Positions 1 to 6,925 are shown, counted from the first letter of the stretch. The stretch is DNA of 14,039 bases from Opitutales bacterium (GCA_017623955.1 JAGAOA010000204.1:1-14039); one strand, 5' to 3'. Numbers and translations are program-made. The notes: generated by a model not told the origin, from the sequence alone.

Positions 1-1106
1 AGACCTAGCGACAAGTCTTTCTTCAAACCGCCATCACGTACGTTTACCAAAATGCCCTTTGTATTACATGTTGCCGCATGGAATAACATTTTAGAAGGTA
101 TAGAGCCTTCTTGCATTGTGATAGCGTCGAGCTGGTCAATAGCGCTGGCATTGCGAGCAATCATTACGCCAGAATCACTTCTACCATCGTCATCAAGCGA
201 TATATTGTACATTTTACCACCACTTTCACCGAATGTCAAACCTTGCACCCCAGAGTAGAATGGCAAACTCTGTATACGATATTTTATAGCTTCGGCATGC
301 CTTTTATATTCGTAGCTTGCTATGGCATTTAACGATGCTTTTTGACCTTCGTCAGCTACCCACCATGCAATGCGGGTTTGTGTTGCAGTGCTACGTTCAA
401 TTCCTGTTGAATCTTCGTCTGGTTCGAGTTCGACAATTGGGGCTAATACATCGTCGGCTTCATTTGCTACACCGCTACTGTTTACGTATGAATTTTGTGT
501 TACAACCTTTATAGAATTATCTTCTCTAAGTTGAGAATCTGGACGGAATGGAATGCTATTTGAGGTTGAACTTTGTCTTACTTCTTCAAGTGATGCAGCT
601 TGATTTCCTGATACCAACCATGTTATAGCTTTATCCATAACATTTTGAGTGAAATTTTCTCTGCTTTCATTTCTCAACTGCTTTTCTGGATGATACCCAT
701 GTTTTGAGTGCCATACGCCTACCCAGAACTTATTTGGGGCTACTGCTCCACTAACGTCTTCTGCATCGGCACGTCTTATTCTCAAAGGGGTTGTCCACCA
801 ATCGAAATTAGAATCGGTATCCAAGTCTGTTATACCTGAGTGGATAGAACTACTCAAAATTGACGCATTGGCTGTGATACGCTGGTCGGGACCAAGTGTG
901 GTTTGTATTTGACCGAGTGCTTGATATGCCGAAAATTTAGCAGCTTGTTTTGCCTTAAACGAGTTCATCGACTGTTTACTTAGCTTCAACTGCATACCAA
1001 CCATTGCAGCAAGCGATACAATCAACAATACCATGAACCCCATTAACGCTAGTGCCATCACCAACGCAAATGCTTTCTTTTGCTTTTTTTGTGCCATAGT
1101 TTTCAT
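1..1106 (-). CDS. Prepilin-like membrane protein, Verru_Chthon cassette protein A-like (3' end cut by window)
   Basis: The frame is open from the window edge, with about 368 codons visible and no stop; the C-terminus lies outside. The N-terminus is short and lysine-rich (MKTMAQKKQKKA), followed by one hydrophobic helix (FALVMALALMGFMVLLIVSL, about residues 13-32). It then continues as a long polar, extracytoplasmic-looking region. This resembles type IV prepilin/PilX-like proteins and in particular the Verru_Chthon cassette proteins of Verrucomicrobia. The residue before the conserved Phe is Ala rather than the usual Gly, and there is no Glu at +5, so prepilin peptidase processing is uncertain. 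In-frame ATGs lie at 1130, 1106 and 1097. I chose 1106 because a TATAAT box at 1144-1149 predicts transcription starting near 1137, which leaves almost no leader for 1130. Pilin-like membership is fairly sure; the exact family is from memory. Confidence 0.75.
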   Translation of the reverse strand, partial: MKTMAQKKQKKAFALVMALALMGFMVLLIVSLAAMVGMQLKLSKQSMNSFKAKQAAKFSAYQALGQIQTTLGPDQRITANASILSSSIHSGITDLDTDSNFDWWTTPLRIRRADAEDVSGAVAPNKFWVGVWHSKHGYHPEKQLRNESRENFTQNVMDKAITWLVSGNQAASLEEVRQSSTSNSIPFRPDSQLREDNSIKVVTQNSYVNSSGVANEADDVLAPIVELEPDEDSTGIERSTATQTRIAWWVADEGQKASLNAIASYEYKRHAEAIKYRIQSLPFYSGVQGLTFGESGGKMYNISLDDDGRSDSGVMIARNASAIDQLDAITMQEGSIPSKMLFHAATCNTKGILVNVRDGGLKKDLSLG

Positions 1107-1143
1107 TTTTAAACGAAGTAGAAAATTCATATATTAGATAGGT

Positions 1144-1171
1144 ATTATATTGCCTACATTAACGCAAGCAA
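1144..1171 (-). promoter_or_regulatory. Sigma-70-type promoter of the prepilin-like gene
   Basis: On the minus strand there is a perfect TATAAT at 1149-1144, with TTGCTT 16 bases upstream (1171-1166). The predicted start of transcription is near 1137, giving a leader of about 30 bases to the ATG at 1106. The -35 box is only a half match, so the -10 carries the call. Confidence 0.5.
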
Positions 1172-1260
1172 AAAAACTAAAAATCTGTTTTAAAAAAAAG
1201 GAGCTTTTTATCGAAAAAACCCCTAAAATTTGTATTTTTTTGTCATTTTTTTATCAATTT

Positions 1261-1680
1261 TTACTTTAAAAGCACATCAATAAATTCTTGTTCGTATATC
1301 AAATGTGCAAGATTTGATATTTCAGAGTCTAGGTTTGATATTTCAGCAAAGTCGCTTTCGCTTATCACATAATTATACGGAACATTCAGTTGTCCAACAA
1401 CTAACGAAAGACACACCGCTGTTGCCGCAAATATTAAAACCTTCGAAATAATTTCGAATGCAGTCGATGTATTTTTGTAAGTTATACGTTGTATTGCTTT
1501 ACTTGTAAACGTCGGCGAAGCCTTTATTTTAGCGTCTCGCAGAAGTTCATCGCATCGAACATCTATTTTATTTTCTAGCTCTTTTGTTTTTGCAATAGAT
1601 GCAAAAACTCTATCAGTAAAATCTGGCGACACCGTTATTTTGGCATCTTTTATTAATTGTTGTATTTGTTTATCTGTCAT
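1261..1680 (-). CDS. Small single-pass membrane protein with duplicated motif, probable anti-sigma factor
   Basis: The protein has 139 residues. Residues 9-29 and 46-66 are a direct repeat: LIKDAKITVSPDFTDRVFASI and LLRDAKIKASPTFTSKAIQRI, identical at 10 of 21 positions. A hydrophobic segment at about 76-98 is a single membrane helix, and a short acidic tail (about 105-139) would lie outside the cytoplasm. The gene starts 18 bases after the stop of an ECF sigma factor on the same strand. That order, together with an N-terminal cytoplasmic part followed by one membrane helix, is the usual layout of anti-sigma factors. No zinc-binding HxxxCxxC signature is present, so it is not a ZAS-type anti-sigma. 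The function is inferred from context. The repeats may each be a helix-turn element that clasps the sigma factor. Confidence 0.6.
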   Translation of the reverse strand: MTDKQIQQLIKDAKITVSPDFTDRVFASIAKTKELENKIDVRCDELLRDAKIKASPTFTSKAIQRITYKNTSTAFEIISKVLIFAATAVCLSLVVGQLNVPYNYVISESDFAEISNLDSEISNLAHLIYEQEFIDVLLK

Positions 1681-1698
1681 TTTTTTTAGGAATTGGGG

Positions 1699-2295
1699 TT
1701 AAGCATATTCTTTCAAGGCTTCTCGCAAATATGCTCGAGCTCGGTTTATAAGCGTTTTTACCGCTTGTACTGTTTCGCCCATAATATCCGATATTTCTGC
1801 GTAAGAAAGCTCTTCTTGCACCAATAGCGATATCGCTGTGCGTTGTTTTGCTGGCAATTTTTCAAGTGCACTTGCAAAAGCAATCGATATATCTTTGCAG
1901 AGTTTTGTTGTATCCTCGGGCGAAGCTACCAATAATTCAGACATATCTGTTGGATCGGCAGGTCTTATTTGATTTTTACGAAACTCATTTACAATTTCGT
2001 TATGTGCTATTCTAAATAGGAACGTAGAAAATTTGGCAGTAGGTTTATAAGAATGTCGCGCATTATAGATTTTTTGGAATGTTACTATTGCTATATCTTC
2101 GGCTAAATGATAGTCGCGTGTCGAAGTATAAACAAAGTTCACAAGAGGGTTTTTCCACTTCTCTATTAGCATACGCAAGGCATGCTCCGAGCCAGACGCA
2201 ACCTCTTGCATCAGTGTAGAATCTAGGTCTATTTGCTGATTTTGAGATTGTTGGTTCGTTGCTTCTTTTGTGTCTGTTGATTGTTGTTGAGCCAT
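1699..2295 (-). CDS. ECF-family RNA polymerase sigma factor
   Basis: The protein is 198 residues from the ATG at 2295. A GTG 12 bases earlier (2307) would add MELR. A Gln-rich, probably disordered head covers residues 1-22. Region 2 (about 36-106) includes DYHLAEDIAIVTFQKIYNAR, the -10-binding and core-binding helices, and FSTFLFRIAHNEIVNEFRK. Region 4 (about 138-192) ends in a helix-turn-helix, LSYAEISDIMGETVQAVKTL, for -35 recognition. Length and architecture fit the extracytoplasmic function group. Region 3 is missing, as expected. The following gene encodes a probable membrane anti-sigma, so release by an envelope signal is a reasonable model. The prepilin-like gene lies further downstream but has its own promoter. 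Confidence 0.93.
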   Translation of the reverse strand: MAQQQSTDTKEATNQQSQNQQIDLDSTLMQEVASGSEHALRMLIEKWKNPLVNFVYTSTRDYHLAEDIAIVTFQKIYNARHSYKPTAKFSTFLFRIAHNEIVNEFRKNQIRPADPTDMSELLVASPEDTTKLCKDISIAFASALEKLPAKQRTAISLLVQEELSYAEISDIMGETVQAVKTLINRARAYLREALKEYA

Positions 2296-2356
2296 TCTTA
2301 GTTCCACTATAAATAACGTTTATTTTTGAAAAAAGTTTCTTAAAATGAAAAAAAAT

Positions 2357-2386
2357 AAAAAAAAAGCTGGAAAGCCAGCAAAAAAA
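2357..2386 (-). terminator. Rho-independent terminator (minus strand) upstream of the sigma gene
   Basis: GCTGG (2366-2370), an AAAG loop, then CCAGC (2375-2379). On the minus strand the hairpin is followed by a run of T (complement of the A-run before 2366), the classic terminator layout. It lies about 65 bases upstream of the sigma factor ATG, and no minus-strand gene ends just before it. It may block antisense read-through from the ribosomal-protein locus, or act as an attenuator in the sigma leader. Confidence 0.65.
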
Positions 2387-2466
2387 TGCTAACCTGTCTC
2401 TTTTAATTTTATAAATTTTTAAGCAAAAACAAAAAACAATCAACTAAATAATAAGAAAGAACAATC

Positions 2467-2646
2467 ATGAGTGGACTCGTACAATGGTCTTCCTGCGCAA
2501 AGCGCAAGTCTTCAAAGAAAGCATCTGGCTCGAAGCCCAATGCACAAAGACAGAGAATGTTAGCAGCTCGCAAGCGTAAAGCACGTGCAAGTGCTTACAA
2601 AGCTTCTAGAAAAGTTGCACAGTTGCAGGTGAAAGTAGCAGAATAG
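2467..2646 (+). CDS. Small, very basic 59-residue protein of unknown function
   Basis: ATG at 2467, stop TAG at 2644. The protein has 17 Lys/Arg in 59 residues and a single acidic residue (the last one, Glu). It begins MSGLVQWSSCAKRK, has a Ser/Lys-rich stretch, then a probable amphipathic basic helix (about 27-56, with RQRMLAARKRKARASAYKA). There is one Cys and no zinc motif. It lies 161 bases upstream of the bL28 gene on the same strand. Size, charge and position suggest an RNA- or DNA-binding protein, perhaps ribosome-associated or histone-like. I do not recognise the family. A TATAAA box at 2410-2415 could serve as -10, but no convincing -35 is seen. The codons read naturally and the frame ends cleanly. 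Confidence 0.7.
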   Translation: MSGLVQWSSCAKRKSSKKASGSKPNAQRQRMLAARKRKARASAYKASRKVAQLQVKVAE

Positions 2647-2807
2647 TTTTTTATACATTTCAAAGGTCTTTGTAATAGTGCGCAGTTTTCCTTTCTAGTG
2701 CAAATTCTTTTGAAATAGTACAAAAAATAAAAAAAAGACTTGAAAACTTGTTAGATATTCGCAAGATATCTGACTTTAAAAATTTAAAAGACGAAGGATT
2801 TTTTATT

Positions 2808-3038
2808 ATGGCAAGAGTATGTTCAGTAACGGGAAAGCGTCCGGTAAGTGGTCGCAAGATTATCCACAAAGGTCAGAGCAAGAAAAGTGGCGGTATCGGT
2901 TTGCAGCTCGTTAAGCAAACTAAACGCACTTTTAAGCCCAATGTTCAGCGTATAAAAGTACGCACAGAAACAGGTGCTGTAAAGCGTGCATGGGTTAGCG
3001 TAAAAGCTATCAAAGCAGGCCTCGTAGAAAAGGCTTAA
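2808..3038 (+). CDS. rpmB: 50S ribosomal protein L28 (bL28)
   Basis: The protein has 76 residues. It starts MARVCSVTGKRPVSG, the signature of bL28 (V-C-x-V/I-T-G-K-x-P), and TKRTFKPNVQ (about 38-47) matches the conserved KRRFxPNLQ block. It binds 23S rRNA in the large subunit. Between the two blocks lies an additional segment including SKKSGGIGLQLVKQ, absent from the short E. coli-type protein. Only one Cys remains, so this is a zinc-free form. The start is fixed by the family signature and by an AAGGA Shine-Dalgarno at 2794-2798, nine bases before the ATG. An in-frame upstream TTG (2748) is rejected. A strong terminator follows. Confidence 0.96.
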   Translation: MARVCSVTGKRPVSGRKIIHKGQSKKSGGIGLQLVKQTKRTFKPNVQRIKVRTETGAVKRAWVSVKAIKAGLVEKA

Positions 3039-3057
3039 TTGCTTTTTATATAATTTT

Positions 3058-3095
3058 AAACTCCGTTTATATTTTTATGTAATCGGAGTTTTTTT
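3058..3095 (+). terminator. Rho-independent terminator of the bL28 gene
   Basis: AAACTCCG (3058-3065) pairs with CGGAGTTT (3084-3091) around an AT-rich loop, and the T-run continues to 3095. It begins 20 bases after the bL28 stop. Confidence 0.8.
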
Positions 3096-3135
3096 GTGCA
3101 TTTAAATTGAATATAAACAATAAAACCAACTGAAA

Positions 3136-3477
3136 ATGGAAATTTTTGTAGGAAATTTATCTTTCGATTTATCGAAAAAAGAGCTTGAAGAAACTTTTTG
3201 CAAGTTCGGAGAGATATCTAACATAAAAATGATGTTTGATACACAAGGGAGATTTAGGGGTATAGCCTATATTAGTTTCGTAGAAGACGCTAACGCAAAA
3301 AATGCTATTGCAGAAATGAATGGGATTGAATTGAAGGGCAGAGCTATGAAAGTTGATTATTCTCGTCCGGCTCGTCCACGTTTTAATGGCTTTGGTGCAG
3401 GTTTTAGAAATAGATCAAAAAAACCTAGACGTTTCTCAAAAGAGCAAAGAGATAATTCAACTTCTTCAAACGTATAG
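3136..3477 (+). CDS. RNA-binding protein with a single RRM domain
   Basis: The protein has 113 residues. One RNA recognition motif fills residues 2-76: RNP2 is IFVGNLSF (3-10) and RNP1 is RGIAYISF (41-48). The third RNP1 position is Ile instead of an aromatic residue, while Tyr45 and Phe48 are kept. A basic tail follows (about 77-113) with Arg, Lys, Gly and Phe (RPARPRFNGFGAGFRNRSKK), resembling the Gly/Arg-rich tails of eukaryotic and cyanobacterial RRM proteins. Single-RRM proteins of this size occur in several bacterial phyla and are thought to act on RNA folding or turnover, sometimes in the cold. It sits 97 bases after bL28, behind that gene's terminator, so probably has its own promoter; none is clear. 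Confidence 0.93.
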   Translation: MEIFVGNLSFDLSKKELEETFCKFGEISNIKMMFDTQGRFRGIAYISFVEDANAKNAIAEMNGIELKGRAMKVDYSRPARPRFNGFGAGFRNRSKKPRRFSKEQRDNSTSSNV

Positions 3478-3483
3478 AAATAT

Positions 3484-4980
3484 TTATTTTAGCAGGAATA
3501 CATTTCCTGCTTTTTTTGTGTAAGTATTTCCCACTTCTAACACTCTTATAGGGGTTATTTTTCGTGGAATAAATAAATCGGTTGAAGATGTTAAAATACC
3601 GAGTGCTTGACCACTTCTAGTCATAGCTATATCATTTGATGATGGAGAGAAAGTTTTAAAGATTGTTTCAATTAAACTGACGTCAAGTTTAGCATATTCT
3701 TTGCGCGTAAAATTTGACATAAAACCAACTTGTCCATAATATTTTTTTAGTGGATCTATTACTATGCAATCGGGAAACTTGAATGTGTTTGTTTCTGATA
3801 CAAGTTCTAAAAGTTTTTCGTTTTTTATAAAATCCTTAGGTAACTTAACTGCTAGCGTTCTTTGTGTGCTCTGTAATAAGTATATGTTTTTAGGTGTGAA
3901 AATATTATTGTTAGCTATTATTGTTATTTCAAATTTTTCTGGAGCATCGGGCGTTTTTGAAAAGCGTAGAGGTGTTGTATCGGAATCGAAGAATACGTAA
4001 ACATCGTTGTTTACTGATATTGGAAGTGTGTCGATTTTTTTCGACGCATTATTTTTACCGAGCAAACCGCTTTCGCTATATTTAAAAATTACACTTACAA
4101 AATTATTTTTGATATTTGCAAATGCTTCAGATGCTGTGATTGGGCGAAGATTATCTATGTTTTTTGCCAAAGATTCTTGTTTTGTCGCAAGTTTTGAAAC
4201 ATTTGTAGATAGGTCTTGTGCGTGTTTGATGATTTTATCTTTTTCAGATTTTTCTATATCGATTAAAACTTGAGCGCGTTTTAAATTTGCTTCGTAAATT
4301 TGTGTTTTTGTAGCAGCGACTTCTAATTGGGTAGACAATGCTTGCTTTTCAGCTTCTATTGCTTTGTTCTCAAGTTTTAATTTATTACTTTCATCTTGTA
4401 AACGTGCCAAATTCTCTTTATTTTGACGTAATTGTTCTTGTACCGACTTGAGTTGATTTTTTATAGACGTATCGTTCTTTTTCATTTTACCCAACTCGTG
4501 TTCTAAGCGGATTCTTTCTTGTGCAGATTTTTCTAATTTATCGGCAGCTGAAAGTATTTCTGTTTGCAAGATTGAGTTGCGCTTGTCGGCTGAAATGACT
4601 TTTTGTTCTAATTCTTTACTCTTATGTAAAATTTTAGCTCGTTCTTGTTCTAATTCAAGTTTTGCCGATTGCATTTGTTGTAATTGACGTTCACGCTCTT
4701 TGATTATCTTTTTATGCGTTTGAGCTTGACGCAGATTTGCTTCGGCAGTTTTTGTTAGTTTATCTACGTTTTGAGAAAGTTCTAAATGTCTTTGTTGTTC
4801 TGCATCAAGTGCAGTCTTAAGAGTTTCTAACATTTGCGTTTGTACAAATGTTTCATTTTTCAAAGCGGTATCGGCTTCTTTTTTTTGAGCTTTATTCATT
4901 TCTGGTTTATCGAAATTAGCTATGCTCAAGAGGCTTAAAAGAAGAAAGTCGCAGATTACTATTAGCAAAGATTTATTCAT
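3484..4980 (-). CDS. Membrane-anchored coiled-coil protein of unknown function
   Basis: The protein has 498 residues. Residues 4-22 (SLLIVICDFLLLSLLSIAN) form one hydrophobic segment after MNK, most likely an uncleaved signal anchor. Residues about 30-278 are a near-continuous coiled coil, rich in Glu, Lys, Gln, Leu and Ala with heptad-like spacing. From about 282 a different, globular and beta-rich region runs to the end. It contains SNDIAMTRSGQALGILTSS, which faintly recalls the last strands of trypsin-like folds, but no catalytic triad can be assigned. The likely location is the cell envelope, with the coiled coil and C-terminal domain outside the cytoplasm. I recall proteins with this N-terminal pattern in Verrucomicrobia, but no function. 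Its final codons overlap the facing gene's terminator. Confidence 0.85.
   Translation of the reverse strand: MNKSLLIVICDFLLLSLLSIANFDKPEMNKAQKKEADTALKNETFVQTQMLETLKTALDAEQQRHLELSQNVDKLTKTAEANLRQAQTHKKIIKERERQLQQMQSAKLELEQERAKILHKSKELEQKVISADKRNSILQTEILSAADKLEKSAQERIRLEHELGKMKKNDTSIKNQLKSVQEQLRQNKENLARLQDESNKLKLENKAIEAEKQALSTQLEVAATKTQIYEANLKRAQVLIDIEKSEKDKIIKHAQDLSTNVSKLATKQESLAKNIDNLRPITASEAFANIKNNFVSVIFKYSESGLLGKNNASKKIDTLPISVNNDVYVFFDSDTTPLRFSKTPDAPEKFEITIIANNNIFTPKNIYLLQSTQRTLAVKLPKDFIKNEKLLELVSETNTFKFPDCIVIDPLKKYYGQVGFMSNFTRKEYAKLDVSLIETIFKTFSPSSNDIAMTRSGQALGILTSSTDLFIPRKITPIRVLEVGNTYTKKAGNVFLLK
3491..3517 (+). terminator. Rho-independent terminator of the RRM gene, inside the facing gene's 3' end
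   Basis: AGCAGGAA (3491-3498) pairs perfectly with TTCCTGCT (3504-3511) around TACAT, followed by a T-run (3511-3517) on the plus strand. The minus strand has no T-run after the hairpin, so it is one-directional. It overlaps the last ten or so codons of the coiled-coil gene on the other strand. Confidence 0.75.
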
Positions 4981-5099
4981 TTGTTATGTGGCGTTATAGA
5001 TTACGTCGATGTATAAATATTGTAGATTTCAAATCCGATGTGGATATCATTCAAATAAAGTATCAAAATTCAAGTTTTTTGTTTTGTTATAAAAAAGAG

Positions 5100-5127
5100 T
5101 TGAGATTTTTTTTGTACATTTTATACT
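5100..5127 (+). promoter_or_regulatory. Sigma-70 promoter of the RNase HIII-HII operon
   Basis: TTGAGA (5100-5105), 16-base spacer, TATACT (5122-5127); each box differs from consensus at one position. Transcription would start near 5134. This rules out the TTG at 5137 as a normal start and supports the ATG at 5173. Confidence 0.65.
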
Positions 5128-5172
5128 TTCATTAGATTGTGTTTTTTAAGGTCATTTGTATTTATATTTTTT

Positions 5173-6126
5173 ATGAAAAAGAAGCTCGATTTAGGATTGC
5201 CTAAGCAAAAAACCCTTTATACTAAGGTTTTAACGCCTGCTCAAGCCGATAAACTAGAGAATTGGCTCGATAAAAATTTGTGGATTCCTTACGACGTTGC
5301 ATACGCAAAATTTGCATTCAAGGATAGATTTACTAACGTTGTTTTTTACAATTCTGGCAAGCTTGTAGTACAGGGCAAGGGAACTGAAAATTTTGTTCAA
5401 TTTGTTTTAGAAGCTCAAATTACAGGTGTTGCAGAAATGGGATATGAAGCTGTGCATCACCCAGAGTGGTTTGAAGCTCATGCTGGTATTGACGAAAGTG
5501 GAAAAGGTGATTTGTTTGGACCGCTTGTTTCGGCATGTGTTATTGCAGATGCTAAAGCAGTTCAGTATTGGATTGACGAGGGATTGAAAGAATCTAAACG
5601 CGTTACTAGCGACAATGCGGTTCTTACTATGGCGAAAAAGATTAAGCAAACAAAAGGAGTTGAAATTGCAGTTTCTTACGCCTCTATGGAAAAGTATAAT
5701 GCTTTGTATATAAAATTTGGACGAAATCTAAATAAACTTTTGGCTTGGTTTCATGCTACTGCAATACGTTCGGCACTTGAGAAACGTAGTGTTCCGTGGG
5801 GAATGCTCGACCAATTTACAAAACAACCATTAGTTCAAAATCAATTAAAAGATTTGCCAAATTTCAATTTGAAAATGCAGACAAAAGCAGAAGAAGATCC
5901 TGTTGTTGCTGCTGCATCAATTATTGCTAGGGCTACATATATTTATGCAATGCGTAAATTGAATGAGGAGTGTGGTTTAAATCTTAAAAAGGGTGCGAGT
6001 GCGGCGGTTAGAGAACAAGCAAAAGAAATTGTGGCAAAATTTGGTGCGTCAGAGTTGAAACGCTTTGCAAAATTACATTTCAAAACAGCATCAGAAGCAA
6101 TAGCTCAAGAGTATGGGGCAAAGTAA
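5173..6126 (+). CDS. rnhC: Ribonuclease HIII
   Basis: The protein has 317 residues, a normal size for RNase HIII. It cleaves the RNA strand of RNA/DNA hybrids. Residues about 15-90 form the N-terminal substrate-binding (TBP-like) domain that RNase HIII has and RNase HII lacks. The catalytic domain opens with GIDESGKGDLFGPLV (105-119), whose DESGKGD is the HIII hallmark. Catalytic acids visible are Asp107, Glu108, Asp213 (in MLDQF) and one of Glu240-Asp242, followed by VVAAASIIAR. The ATG at 5173 is used because an upstream in-frame TTG (5137) falls only about three bases from the predicted transcription start and encodes an unlikely hydrophobic leader. The last 14 bases overlap the next gene, implying translational coupling. 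Confidence 0.95.
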   Translation: MKKKLDLGLPKQKTLYTKVLTPAQADKLENWLDKNLWIPYDVAYAKFAFKDRFTNVVFYNSGKLVVQGKGTENFVQFVLEAQITGVAEMGYEAVHHPEWFEAHAGIDESGKGDLFGPLVSACVIADAKAVQYWIDEGLKESKRVTSDNAVLTMAKKIKQTKGVEIAVSYASMEKYNALYIKFGRNLNKLLAWFHATAIRSALEKRSVPWGMLDQFTKQPLVQNQLKDLPNFNLKMQTKAEEDPVVAAASIIARATYIYAMRKLNEECGLNLKKGASAAVREQAKEIVAKFGASELKRFAKLHFKTASEAIAQEYGAK

Positions 6127-6865
6127 TATAAAAAAATTAACCGATTTTGACGCCGACTACATGTTAGGACGTTCGTGGTTGGTCGGTATAGACGAAGCTG
6201 GCAGAGGTTGTTTGGCTGGTCCAGTATGTGCGGGGGCAGTATGCGTATCGTCTAATTTCTATAAAAGTACAAAATATATTGAATATTTGTCTGGTCTGAA
6301 CGATTCTAAAAAATTGTCTGAAAACACAAGAGAGACTCTTTTTAAAAGACTTGAAGAGTTGAAATTAATTGGCGTTATTGATTTTGAGGCAGGCTTTGCA
6401 TCGGTAGAAGAAATTGAAGAACACAACATTTTAGTAGCGACACAAATGGCTATGGCAAGAGCTTGTGAGGCTATAAATGAGCGTCAAAATCTACAACTTC
6501 GTTCTACTGGAAGTGTGGCAACTCTTTTTGGAGAATCGGCGTTAGATGTCTCGTTGGCTGAAGTTTTAATTGACGGTAAGCCAATGAAAAAATTCCCATA
6601 TATGCATCATGCTATCGTCAAAGGAGATGCATCTAGTTTGGCTATTGCGGCAGCATCGATTGTTGCAAAAGTTTCTAGGGATAGATTGATGGCAAAGTTG
6701 GCATTGGAGTATCCTAGATACAATTTTGAAGTGCACAAAGGCTATGGTACTGCGGCTCATTTGCAGGCGTTAATGCTTTATGGCACTAGTAAAATTCATC
6801 GTCCTAGTTTCTTAAAGAAGATGAGAGCAGACTCTGTTGAAGATAGCCAAGGTTCGTTGTTCTAG
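6113..6865 (+). CDS. rnhB: Ribonuclease HII
   Basis: The protein has 250 residues. It removes RNA primers and single ribonucleotides embedded in DNA. Motifs in order: VGIDEAGRGCLAGPV (24-38) with Asp27 and Glu28; LNDSKKLSE (62-70); VLIDG with Asp154; KGDASSLAIAAASIVAKVSRD (170-190) with Asp172; and VHKGYGTAAHLQAL (207-220). All four acidic catalytic positions are intact. A weakly conserved stretch at about 123-147 looks like a family-variable insertion. The ATG lies inside the 3' end of the RNase HIII gene. The C-terminus SLF after an acidic stretch could be a sliding-clamp-binding tail (QGSLF, 246-250), as in other RNases HII; that is inference. Confidence 0.96.
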   Translation: MGQSNIKKLTDFDADYMLGRSWLVGIDEAGRGCLAGPVCAGAVCVSSNFYKSTKYIEYLSGLNDSKKLSENTRETLFKRLEELKLIGVIDFEAGFASVEEIEEHNILVATQMAMARACEAINERQNLQLRSTGSVATLFGESALDVSLAEVLIDGKPMKKFPYMHHAIVKGDASSLAIAAASIVAKVSRDRLMAKLALEYPRYNFEVHKGYGTAAHLQALMLYGTSKIHRPSFLKKMRADSVEDSQGSLF

Positions 6866-6904
6866 GGATTCTAATTTAATTTCTTTGTGTTAGCTGTTTT
6901 ATCG

Positions 6905-6925
6905 ACAATTTGTTGAAATTGTTTT
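6905..6925 (+). terminator. Weak candidate terminator after RNase HII
   Basis: ACAATTT (6905-6911) pairs with AAATTGT (6916-6922) around GTTG, then TTT. The stem is perfect but AT-rich and the T-run short, so it may be inefficient. Confidence 0.35.

Noticed and set aside
52..514. Overlapping plus-strand open frames at the left end
   Set aside because: They lie antisense to the long prepilin-like frame, have no start signals and look like low-complexity mirror translations.
2467..2646. Assignment of the 59-residue protein to the known Chlamydiae/Verrucomicrobia small basic protein family or to a named ribosomal protein
   Set aside because: The sequence does not resemble the pattern I recall for that family, nor L32, L33, L34, S20 or S21.
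2661..2672. CAAAG-GT-CTTTG hairpin after the 59-residue gene as a terminator
   Set aside because: The stem is five pairs with a two-base loop and no following T-run.
2748..2807. N-terminal extension of bL28 from an upstream TTG
   Set aside because: The family signature begins at the ATG 2808, which has its own Shine-Dalgarno, and the extension is unlike any L28 N-terminus.
4007..4273. Plus-strand open frame antisense to the coiled-coil gene
   Set aside because: It is a by-product of the biased codons of the coiled coil on the other strand; no ribosome site or family resemblance was seen.
5137..5172. Upstream TTG start for RNase HIII
   Set aside because: It lies about three bases from the predicted transcription start and would add a hydrophobic leader not expected in a cytoplasmic nuclease.
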